Shown here: piece after piece, positions 25,301 through 37,300 of the stretch
Numbering within the stretch: the first letter of the stretch is position 1
Layout of the letters: each line of letters opens with the position of its first letter
NCBI RefSeq assembly: GCF_001522545.3
Contig: NC_031782.1
Coordinates: 15,782,705-15,846,704 of the forward strand
Direction of reading: 5' to 3'
Length of the DNA: 64,000 nucleotides
Source of the DNA: Parus major
Taxonomy: Eukaryota; Chordata; Aves; Passeriformes; Paridae
Position numbers and translations under genes: made by a program
Notes under the pieces: generated by a model
Database searches by the model: none
What the model was told of the DNA's origin: nothing
What the model saw: the letters and a program-made list of their open reading frames with translations, nothing else

Positions 25301-28300
25301 GTGGGCAGGGTGCAGGGAGAGCGCCAGGCTCTACACAATCCCTGCGGGCTGGCAGGGGGCTCCAGAGGGTCGTTGGCACCTGGGCAGCGCTGCCTTGTGC
25401 TCAGCTCCTCCAGAGCCCTCCCGAGAGGGGCTCACCTGTGCCTTAATGACAGGGCTGGCACCTTCTGCTCTGGCAACCCGCTGGCACAGGGCGCCTGTGC
25501 CCCATCCTGGAAATGGCCAAGGCCAGGCTGGACAGGGCTTGGTGCCACCTGGGGCAGTGGAAGGTGTTGAGATGAGCTTTAGGGCCCTTCCAGATCAAAC
25601 CCTGCCATGATTGCCCTTGGCCAGAGCTGCCACTGTGGGTTTTTTGCCATAGAGATTAACCCGCTCTTCCCTGCTGCAGGTAGAGGTTCACTCCTTCTTA
25701 TCTGCCAGTGCTCCCAAGCAGAGGCTTTTTCTTTCCAGCCTTTGCCACGCTTAACCTTCTCTTCCCTTAACCAATTTCTCTCTCTTTTTTTTAAAAAATA
25801 TTTTGTCATGGTTTCCAACAACTGCTTGTCTGTTCTTCTCTGCTGAATTGGGGCACCTCTCCTCAAAACTGGTGCCCAGCTCAGCCTCATGGCACAGAGC
25901 TGGCACATCCCAGCCTGTTCAAACATCCCAATATAGATGGATTTTTGGGTGGGAGGTTGGCACCGTGGGCGGATCCCCAGCCTGTGATGTGCAGTGATCC
26001 TCAGCCAGCTGTGATTACTCCTCCGCAGGGTGCAGATGTGACAGATCCATCCCACATCTGTCATGCCAGCAGTTAATGAAAACACAGCCCAGCAATGGAC
26101 TTGGGACACAACTTGGAGCTTTAATTTGATCCATGATCCCAGCTGAAAAGGCTGCCTGCAGTAATTCCTTTGGGAATAACACTTTCTAAATGATTTGCAC
26201 CCACATTACCCAGGCAGGGATGTACCGTGCTGCATCTCTGCTGTTTGCTTGCATTACTTATGAGAAAATCAGCTAAAACAGTGTCAAAAAAAAACTTCTT
26301 CAAGTCGAGCTAGAACATTTACTGCTCCTCCTTCCTCCACGAGGCCTGCTGTCTTTTCAAAGGAAGGAGTTCAATGGCTTGACATGTTTGTTTGTGACAA
26401 ACCTACAGTGGCTGTTACTCATTTCCTTGTTATCTTGTAGGTACTTACAAAGAGTTCTTTTATCTGCTTCAGTATTTTTCCAGGAACTGAAATTAAGCTA
26501 ACTGTTTTATAATTCTCCAGCTCTTCTTTTTTCTCATCATTAAAGACAGGTGCTATTTTAGCTCGCTTCCAGTCTTCTGGAAGCTCCCTGATTCTCTACA
26601 AATTCCTCAGGAAAAAAGAAAAAAAATGAGTCGTGGGGAAGAAAAAAAAAGAAAAAAAAAAAAAAAAGCAGACCTAACAGCTCTGAAGTTACTTAAATCA
26701 GGTCTCTAAGCATCTGTGGTGAATTTAATCAGGTCCAACCAACCTTAAAGCAGCTCATCTAAATGCTCCCTCTGTGTTCCTTCCCTCTGTTCGTCTCAAT
26801 TCCTTCCCCTTCCTGGCCGGTGCTCGCTGTGTGTGGGACGCCTGATTGCCACTGATTTGTAGTAAAGACACCAGCACAAAAAAAGGTATTCAGCCTAAGC
26901 GATGTGTTGGCTCCTCTCTCGCCTCATCACCTTCAGATCCCCATCAAATAATTCCCGTCTTGGCCTTCTGCCCGCGTTTCTGGTGGAGAAATATTGTGGT
27001 GGCTTTTTCTTGCTCTCGGTGGTTTTGTTTCATTCCCCGCTCTTGCCCCTTGAACTCGTGCTACCCTCTCCACTCCTCGGTAATCACGCCAAAGAAGGAT
27101 TTGGTGGAAGGATTTGGAGCAGGATAATGATTGTGGCTTAATGGCTGCTGGCAGGGAGCTGCTCCCGAGCATGAGGCAGAGCTGAGGAGGGAAAGTGTGA
27201 GGTGGGGTCTTTGAAACACTTAATGAGCACACAAAAGCGGCGCTGGTGGTGACCCTGGGTGGAGAATCCTGAGGATGGGAGCTGGGGTCAGGCCAGGGGC
27301 TGGCAGGAGAGGGAGGATGTCACCGTGGCTCTGTGCTGGCCAGCAATGCCATCAGAGGGGCTTTGGAATATTTGGAGCCACACGAGGCTCTGGGGTTGTG
27401 TCGGGAACCTGCCGAGCGGGGACCCCCCGTTCAAGGGTGGAGACAGTGATTCAGGAGGCTGTGATGATGGGGGGACCTTTCCAGAGCTGTCCTGCCATGG
27501 GAGGACATCTGGGTGACAGAAGAGGCTGGGACAGAGCCATGGAGGGAGCGATGGTCTGGGGGAGCACAGGGACTATGCAAAGTGTGCTCCCTACGTGCTG
27601 GGGAGCTGTTGGCTGGGATGGAGCCTGGCGTTGAGTGTCTCAGGATGGCTCTGGGGGCTGAGGATGGGGTCAGGATGGATGGCCCCAGCCTTTGCCTTCA
27701 CCTTCACCTGCAGGATGGGTGATGCAACAGCTTCTCTCTTGTCTGCAGTTACCTCATCGCCGAGTGACGTTCTCTGCAGCCAGCCAGGCTCAGGACCTGC
27801 AGGACCCCTCCCAGCACAGCTACTATGACAGTGGGCTGGAGGAATCTGAGACCCCCAGCAGCAAATCTTCGTCGGGGCCCCGCATCGGGCCCCTGGCCCT
27901 GCCCGAGGACCACTACGAGCGCACCACGCCTGATGGCAGCATCGGGGAGATGGAGCACCCTGAGAACGGTACGTGCCCGCCCCTTGCGCCTGTCCCCTCC
28001 CCTTGTCCCCTCCCCTGGGACCTGTCCCCAAGGCTCCTGGTCCTCCATGACCCATGTCCCCAGTGTGGGTGATGTGGAGCTCGGCTGGGACCCGCTGGGC
28101 TCGCTGGGGATGGGAGGATGGAGAAGAGGTGAAGCTCAGAGCAAGAAACAGCAAGGAGTGGTGGGGGGAGAGGTGGGTGAGGGAGGGGTGTCTGGGCGAG
28201 CTGTGGGATGTGAGGAGTCAAGGAGACAGGTGGGTGTGGCATAAGATGGGTATGGCAGGAGATGGGTGTGGTAGGAAGCAGGTGGGTGTGCAGGTGGGTG

Positions 28301-31300
28301 TGGCAGGAAGCAGGTGGGTGTGACAGGAAGCAGGTGGGTGTGGCAGGAAGCAGGTGGGTGTGGCAGGAAGCAGGTGGGTGTGGCAGGAGACAGGTGGGTT
28401 CGGAAGGACACAGAGCGAGGGCCAGAGAGGGAGGTCCAAGATGGAAGCACAGGGGCGAGCAGAGGGGCTGTATCCCAGCCCATGGGGAGCTGCAGTCAGG
28501 GGTCCCGTGGGGGGACCCTCATGGGGGTTGGGGTGCACTGGAGCTCCTCACATGTGTTTGGAGTCGGGGCTTTGGGAGGTTCCAGGGCGCAGAGGGCAGA
28601 GCGGGTTTAGTGGCACAGTCTGGGCTGAGGAGATCCACGGAGTGGAGGCTCATTGAGCGTGGTGGTGGTGGTGGCAAACCCCAGAGCGACGTGTCCCTTC
28701 ACCGTGCCCCTCAGGTCACCTCCCGGCAGGGTCCAGCTTTCCCTGAGAACCCCTGGAGGTGTCTGTGGTGTCATCGCCGGAGAGCTGCTTCCCCCTACCC
28801 CGATGCAGCTTCACCCGCGGTCGTGCTGCTCGTGCTGCCTCTGTGCTGCCCCGCCTGGCTGCAGCCCACCCCCCCAGCTGTCTTCTCCAGCCAGCTCCCG
28901 TTGCTTCCTTGGATTTGGCTCTGGCTGTGTGCATAACATCTTCTCTCCTGTACCTGCTGCCTGCTGTGCTCGTGTCCCCAGGGGAGGTGGCTGTGGAGGT
29001 GGCAGGGTCAAAGAATCTCCCGGGAGGGAGAGGAGGAGATGGCAGAGGGTTCTCCTGAAGTCTCCTCCTGTTTCTGGGAGCAGCCTTGACTTTGGGACAG
29101 GTGTGTGTGTAGTGAGAAGATGGCTGAGCGGTGTTCAGACGGTTTTTAGGGAGCTGTAAATCTGCTGGGTTCGTCTGTTGTGGAAATGGACAGGTCTAGT
29201 GGAACATCTCCTCTCAATTCCCAGGTTATTCCTGGAGTAGCACTGGAGTTCTCTGTGTTACAGCCATTGGAGCAAGGCATGGTGGGCTTCCCAAATCCAC
29301 CTGTTGCACCTCCTGCCCACGAGTGTTGTGCAGATCACTTTCTCCCCAAAAGTGCCAGTCAGTCACCCAGGACAAGCAGTTTGGAGCAGTTCCTGGAGCC
29401 CTGGGCACAGTACTGTGCTTCCCTGAGTTCTTGGAAGAGAGGCTGGAAAGGTGGGAAGCAGTGGATGAGCTGATGGATACAGCGAGCTAGTGGGGCTGAT
29501 GGACCTGGAAGAGGCAAAGGTTGAGCCTTGGAATGTGACAGGAAACTCAGAAATGATGAGGGAGAAGCAGGGCTAAGAGTAGAAAGAGGGGAGAGAGAGG
29601 AGCACCTGGAAGGTGCAGGGCAGGGAGGGTTGTCTTGGGATATTCCTTGGAACGTTCATTTTGTGCCTGACAGGGATGAGCAGAGCTGAGGAAGGCCAAG
29701 GGACATTGCCTGGAGCTCCCAGAAATGGCTCCCTGCCCAGAGCATCACAAACCTGCCCTATAAACCAGCTCCCTGTCTTGGCACAAGGTGCCCTGTGTGT
29801 GTTCACCTCCCAGGAGAGCAGGAATCACCCCACGCCCATCCACCACCAGATCCATGTGTGGTACAGACACTGCAGAGGCTCCCAGGGAATGACCACAACC
29901 CTGCTCCGCTCTCCATCCCCCAGAATGTCCTGTCTTGGCTCCCTTCCCATGGCAGTGGTTGGGAATCGAGCTCCAGCGGCTCCAGCATCTGTCCTGACCT
30001 GTATTGGGTGCAGGGCTGTGGCAGGTCAAGGCTCTCAGGAATCCACCAGCGTTATCCTGAGCTGGTCCTGCTGCTCTGCAGATAATCTGGCACGGCAGTT
30101 CAGAGGGGACCTCAGGAGCTGGGGCCAGGGTTGTGATCCTCTGAGCAGACTGTGAGGGGACCCTGGCGCTAGGACGGGTGATCTGGGGATTAGGAGGCAC
30201 TGGGGCTGTTTGACCAGCTCACCAGAGCTGTGTTTGCTCCATCCCCTGCCCGAGGTGTGGCACATCCACATCTGTGCTTCCAACCAGACCTTGTTTGTCC
30301 AGAGAAGGACGGTGACTTGTTTCCTGCAAGGACTCTCCAGTGATGTGGGACCATCATTATCTTTTGGGGACTGTCCCACCGTGTCCTTGCCTTGGCTTCA
30401 TCAGCAGCATCAGCCTCTCAGAGAGATCAGATCTTGGGTTTTTGGGAAGCTGGGCAGACTAAGCTGTTCTTGACCTTCTGGTAAACTGCGGAGACGTGCT
30501 GGATCCCACACCCCCATCCCGCGGCACAAGCGCGAGGCTGACACGACTGTGCGTTTTCTCAGCTTTCATCTGGTTATAAATATCCAACATAACAGGGCTT
30601 CCATTGCTTTCTCCAGGAGATTATCCCTGCAGCCGAACCAATCTGATAAGCAAGTATGCAAGGCTATTTATAGCTTTTCAACTGGAAGACAGATCCATGC
30701 CTTTTCTTTGTAGATGGTTCTTCACTTGATTAACACACATCTCAGTGTCCTCCTTTTTTGGACCCTTTCTGCTGTGCAGACTGCAGTAAAATGCTGTATT
30801 GCAGGGGCTGAGCCAGGCCCTTTGCAGGAGGAATCACACTGGTTCTGGTGAAGACTTCTCCAGGAGCTTGGCACTGACGTGGCAGCTCCTCAGTCATCCC
30901 AGGCGTTTTTCATCCCTGCTCTCTTCCCTCACTGCCCACTGTTTCCTTCCCAACATTTCCCTGCGCCGTTCCCCACCTTGGTGGGGCTTGCTGAGCTGGG
31001 AACGAAGCTCAGTCTCCCACTTGGCCACCCGGTGCTTTTCCCAAAGACATCTGCTCCCTCCACGGATCCCAGATTTGCTTTGGTTGGAAGGAGCCTGGGA
31101 ATGCTGGTGCTCCGTGGAGGCTCTGCCCTGCCATAATGCATGCAGGGCTTGGATGGGGACAGTGCCAGTCACTCTCCTTCAGCCATTGAGGGAATTTAAC
31201 AGGATTTCAGGACCAAATATGTGCGGTTTAGGAATTGTTACACGGAGCCTGTTTTCCCTCTGTCCCTGTGTGGTGCAAACGTATCTGAGATTGTGATTTA

Positions 31301-34300
31301 TTTGATGAGGCATTTCTAATTCATGTTTTTCCACCCCCAAAAATCTGTTTTATGACTGTTATTTAGAGTGGGGATCCCGTGCCATTTTTAATGCATGCAG
31401 TTACAGCCCTGCTCGGGGTATGGAATAAACAACCACCTCATGAGCTTTCCCAACACTCTCCATGCCGTAGGATCTGCACTACCAAGATGTTGATGAGTTT
31501 ATCCTCACAGTTCCAGGGAAGAAACTCCACCATAGGTGGGGAATGAAATAGGAAATTGCAATTTACATTTTTCGGAGGTGGCTGCTTGCTCTGGGTGACC
31601 CTGGATGAGCTGGCAGCTCCTCCCGCTGCCGTGTCGGGATCCTGCTGTTCCAGAGGCACGAGGCAGGAATCCGGCTGCTCCCAGATGGCAGAGCCCAGGC
31701 TGCTGCTGACGTCCGAGACGGGAATAGGGCTTGATTTTGGGACTTTGTGGCAGAGCTGGTTTCAAACCCTCCTGCCTGGTTCATCACTGGGGCTTTGCCA
31801 AGCCCAGCCTTTTCCCGGTGCCATCCAAGACTCTCCCAACACTTTGGCACAGCTGGAGAGGATGGATGGAGCCGTTGCTTCCCAGGTCTGGCTGCTGGGC
31901 TCAATAAAACCCCACCAGGACAGGTTTTCCTTTGTTTCAGGGAAGATTTAGAGGGATGCATTGCAAAGGCAGAAGGAGCAGCTTGTCTTACCCATGTGTG
32001 ACACGGCCGTGAAATCCCAGCCCATGATTTCTGCCATGAGCATCCCTTTGGGAATTTCCCACTCTGTGTGTGAGAGCCCAGGTGAGCCCTCCCAGTGGCA
32101 GGTCCTCTCTGCCCCCAGTTCCACCAGTCTACACCAGTCTGCTTCAGCTCCTCCCTTTTCTTCCCACTCTGAGTCTCACAACACTAGAATTCCCTCTCCT
32201 GGTGCGTACTCGGAGATCCCATTCAGGCAACTCAACATTTAAAGATCTCTTTGAAAGAAAACTGAGTCAAGTCCCTCCCTGTGAGCAGAGCCAAGGCAAG
32301 AGATTTTGGCAGCTGGGTCTCTCTTCCTCTCCTCCCACCCTTCCTCGCGCTCCTCCCAGCCATTGCCATCTGCTCCTGCCACCACCACAGACCTGCAGCC
32401 TCATTCCTGGGCAGCAGCAACATCTGGCACATCTTGGATGTGTGTGGTGCTTTTTGGCAACCCTTGCAGAGGCAGTCTGGGGAGAAGTTTCCTTCCTCCT
32501 CTTTGCTAATTTCTGATTATAGTTCATGCCTTCCATTCCTTCAGCTCATTTTCCTCTCTGCATGGTCTCCAATTTGCCCACAGGCTTTTGGTGGGGTGGA
32601 TGTGTCCAGGTGATGTCCCACAGTCCCCCAGCAGCACTTGGTGACATCCACAGCAGCTGCAGGTGCAGAGAGGATGTGTCTGGGAGTGTTTGTGTTCGCA
32701 GTGTGACCATGGCATGGGAACATGGCTGCACCTGGCTGTGTGAGCACCCTGCAGTGCCATGGGATCATGGAATGGTTTGGCTTGGAAATGACCTTACAAC
32801 CCATCCAGTCCCAGCCCCTGCCATGGGCAAGGACACCTTTCCCTATCCCAGGGTGCTCCAGCCTGGCCTTGGGCACTGCCAGGGATCCAGGGGCAGCCCC
32901 AGCTGCTCTGGGCACCCTGTGCCAGGGCCTGCCCACCCTGCCAGGGAACAATTCCTGCCCAATATCCCATCCAACTCTGCCATTCCCTGGGTCCTGTCCC
33001 TCCAGCCCTTGTCCCCAGTCCCTCTCCAGCTCTCCTGGAGTCCCTTTGGGCACTGGAAGGGGCTCTGAGCTCTCCCTGGATGCTGAGCACCCCCAGCTCT
33101 GAGCTCCTTGAGAAGGTGGATGGCTCAGAGTATTCCTGAGCCAACCATCCTCTTTTCCTGCTCACCACGAGGATGGATTTGCAGCCCTGGGCAGTCACTG
33201 CCTCCTGCCTCTGCTTTAGTGCCAGTCATGAGCTGCTTTTTAAGGTTCTCACTGTGATTGTTGTTCAATTCCTCGCAGCCAACAGATGGGACAAAAAAAT
33301 TGCATTCTGTCTCCTTCCCTGGCACAGAGACTCCTCTAGATCTTAAAACCTATTCTCTTTTTCCTGCATTATCTTTAAATGTCCCTTTTGTCTTGCAGAA
33401 AGAGTTCCAGGCACATTTACAGTCTGTGGAGTTGGGTTTTTGGGGTTTTTTTTCCAAATGTACCATGCAGCACTCCTGCTTTGTTGCAGAGGCTGTGAGG
33501 AATGCTTTGCAGGGGGCTTTGTCTGGGATGTGGGATCCGTGGGATCCGTGCTGCTCCCGGTCATTGCTGCCTGGGATCCAGCAGGTCACACATCTGCCCA
33601 GCTGAGCAGATTGGGTCTGGCTGCTGCTTGGGCTCCTCCCTAGCTGAGACATTGTGGCTTTGAGGTTTTTGTAACTGATTTTTAGCACTTCAGGCCTGGA
33701 ATTCTTCTTGTCCTGAGCAGCAGCTGCCTGGGTTTAGGGTGTCCACATTCCTTGTGGCCATGTCCTGCTCCTCATCTGCCTCTGGAAATTCTCTCTGGGT
33801 CCCTCAGTGATCCTCAGCACCTGCATTTCTGCAGAAGAAATCAGGAGCTTCTCTCTTTTCCACACTTAATGTTGGTTCCTCCCCAAAACCGGCTCCTGGT
33901 TTGCTTAACCACCGCTGGGAAAAGATTTTTATCAGGACAGATGACATCCAGCAGATTGCAAATGGCCCTGGATTACCCCATCCCGGTTTCAACATTTCTG
34001 CTTGAGCTGTGATTCCAGCCCTATTTCCTTGTTTTTCCATGTTTTCCAGTGGCTGTGTCTGGGCAACCTCTTACGCCAGAGCTGCTCAGGGCAGGGCAGT
34101 TGTCACCTTCCTTAATTGTCCCCAGGAGCCCGGGGTAAACAGGGGATGGCTGTTCCCCTGCCCCAGGAGCAAGCACATTGCTCCCAGCTCCAGAGAGTGC
34201 CTTTAATCCTCTCAAGACCTTCTAAGAAGGCTGTTCCTCGCTTCAGACGCTGTCCAAAATAGCTGTAATAATTTATCTGTCTCTCTTGCCTCACAGGATT

Positions 34301-37300
34301 ATGTGGTAGCACACACATAAGGTTGTCCTCGAGTTCTCCAAAGATCCTTGGCACATCCTGGACATCATTAGAGAACTTATTTGAAAAAGCCAGATTCCCC
34401 TGTTGGATTCTGGTTGCTTTTTTTTCCCCCACATTCTGTCCCACGGCCCACGTGGTGTGGTTGTGAAAGGTCTGGGCAGTGCAGTCACTCAGAGCCAACG
34501 CCCAAGAGACAAAAACTCCGTATTTCAGTAGGAAGCTGCCTTCTCTTGGAGGATATCTAGGTCCCCACAGCTCTGTGCATTCCTGCTACGTTCAGGATGG
34601 ATTTGGGGAGTTTTCTGCTGGTTCTTGTGGTCCTAGGCTGGGCTGGGATCTCTTCCATTCCCTTTTGATCTCTTCCATTCTCTCTTCCTGCCTGTGGCAA
34701 GCCGGTGGAAATCTGCGAATGCCCTCTCGCTTGTGTTACGTCCTTCACATCCATCCTGCTCTGAATTTACTGGGTGGAGAGAATTCTATCATTTTTCCTA
34801 ATCTTTATTCCTCTCTCCATCTGGAAGCGCTCCCCAGGCTGCTGCTGTCCCTGTGCAGGGTGAGGGCACAGCTCGGGGAGGTGACCCTGCCCTCACTGTG
34901 CCCATTTTCCGGGCGATCCTGCAGAGACCCCGGGCCTGGGGAACACGCTGGGAGCTGCTGACCCCAAACTCACCCCGCTCCTTGGAACCACTCTTGGGCT
35001 CAGCCAGCTCCATGGCAAACTTTGAGACTTTCCTTAAGGGAATCAGCTACAAACAGATGGGAATATGGAAGTTTTTAGCTAGGAATTATAAATGAGCTCG
35101 TTGAGGGAAGGCGACTTCTGCTGCCCCAGGGAAGGGAGGATTTCCCATCTCCCTGACAAGGGAGGCCAAACTGTGTCATGGAACTCCTCCAGCCCAAGGC
35201 AGGAACATTTTCCATCAAATTCCACCTCAGCAGGCCTGGGAAAGGGTTCTCACCTGGCAGAACATGACCCCAGTGACATTAAAAAAAACAGAGAACCCAA
35301 CCCACACAGGACTTGGCATTTTCCTTTTCCCTGGCAATGGTTGCAAATTCCGATGCAAATGCCCATGCAAATGGTCATGCACAGCTATTCTTATCTCTGG
35401 GCCAAATCTCAACATCCCTTCTTTGGTAGAAAGTCGATTTTCCAAAAATAGTTTACGTCAGCCTCCAACTATTCGTGGCTTCAGCTCGAGTTCGTTAAAC
35501 CCCGTTCCAGGAAGAGTTTTCCAATTTAGATCCGCAGTGGGAACGGGAGGGTGGGAATGGGAGGGTGGGAATGGGAGGGTGGGAATGGGAGGGTGGGGCC
35601 CTCTGCTTTGTCCCATGTTCCTCTCCAGGAGGACATTTCCTCCCAGTGAAGGGTTGGGTGAAGCTGCTTCGGGCTCTTCTTTTGTGTTTCCCAATCCATT
35701 TCAAAACCCACGCTTGAACTTGGGACCTGCCGTTCCTTTGGACAGGTGAGGGCAGCCAGGAATGGGAGTGATGACTTCTCTTGAGCCACTGTGTGTTTTG
35801 GGAGCAGAAGAGGCAGGTCCCTCCTGTCCCTCTTGGTCCCTCCTGTCCCTCTTGGTCCCTGTGCCGTGCTGCTATCCCAGCACAGCTCCATGGGCAGCTG
35901 GACAGGGGAGTGACCAGGCTGAGGTTTTGCTGGGTCATGTTTTTTTGGCCATTTTTGCTCTCCAGACAGAGCAGTTTTCCCACCCTGCCTTCTCCGTGGC
36001 TCCACAAAGAGCTGAACTTGCAGGAAGCCGGGATTTTGCGGGAGGCAGGGATTCTGAGCTTGGCACTCAGCTTTAGAACACGTCTAAACCAGAAAAAGCC
36101 ACCGAGTGTAAAAGCAACAGACAGGCAGGATCCCTCAGCAGCCCCAGACTATTTGTTGTTTTCAAAGACCTGCTTCCTTAGAAAGCTCCTTTTGAAGTAA
36201 TTTGACGTGCCATTTCCAGCTCCTGTGTGATCTACCGCAGTTATTCCCCCTTTATCTGCCTCCCAATTCTCCGGAATGTCTCCATAAACCTGCCTGGCAG
36301 AGCCTCTGCCCGTGCAAGGGACCTGCATTAGCGTGGGATTTAAACTTAATGCCGGAGGAGCTTACAAAGTCTCCCATTTCAGCTTCTCGTGGACTCCACA
36401 CCGCGGTTCCTTTCTCATAAAAATAGCAGGTGGCTGAGTTTGAAGGATCGGTCAGGTGTGGATCCCTCACATGGAAAATCCCTGTCGCTGGCAGGAGATA
36501 GAGGATAAGGGATTCATCCCTGTCCCCGGTGAAATCAATGGGAGCTTTGCTGTTGAGACAGGTCAGGTGTCAGTCTCAGTTGTTGGCTCTTCCCCGGGAT
36601 TTGATCCTTTGTGCTCTCACCATTAAAGAATCTCTCTTCCTGTCTCCTTCCCACGGGCTCTCATCCATCCTGATTTGAAGTCCCCTCCGTTAAGTGGCTG
36701 GAACGCCAGTGCTCCGCTTCCCCGGCAGAGAGGACACTCCATAAATCTCCCATTAGTCATGGATGTGGTGAGCCATCCCAGGGATAGGCTGCCGTGCCTC
36801 AGAGGTTATCAAACCGTGGCAACCCCTGCCTTTGCCTCTCCTTTCCGAGAGCTCAGCTCCCTGCCAGCATCCAGGGCTCATTTCCCGGGAGCTGAGGCGG
36901 CCACGCTTTGCTCAGGGACACAACAGTGGCCACGTGGTGCTCAGTCCTTGTTCCCTGGCCAGTGAGGCTGGAGCTGGGCTCCCTTTCCAGCAGCTCGGGG
37001 CAGGACAAGAAGATTCCAAAGAGCAGGAATGGGGGAAGTTTACGTGTTGGTGGCCAGAAGGCTCCGTTTTCCCAGGAGAGACACACAGGGATGTGTGTGT
37101 GTGTGGTGTCCCCAGTGGGATGGAGAGGGGGCTGTGCCTCTGAACAGGGTACAAGGTTCCGAAATGATCCCTGTGAGGCATTTCAGCCTCAGTCCTCGTG
37201 GAAAAGAAGGGCTGAACCTCACTGGTGCAAGCATGGAACTTCCCAGGGTGTCATGGACACCGAGTCCTGCCTGGATGTTCCGTCCAGGGCTGTATCCATC

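Larger units (their letters stand above)
11769..27748 (+). other. PCDH1: Intron 3 of the long isoform
   Basis: The intron spans 15,980 bp, phase 0. The donor CAG|GTAGGA deviates from GTAAGT at +4 and +6; the acceptor CTTCTCTCTTGTCTGCAG is strong. It begins with the short-isoform tail and UTR. It then holds a CA microsatellite (13347), a 19-bp array (16415), CR1 fragments (17547, 21866, 23950, 25490), one N gap (22231), an old reverse-transcriptase relic (26240-26600) and AT-rich islands near 14640, 19460-20340 and 23040-23480. The parts 13400-16400, 18000-19400, 20350-21860, 24160-25480 and 26750-27700 look single-copy, with no gene that I can support. Confidence 0.95.
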
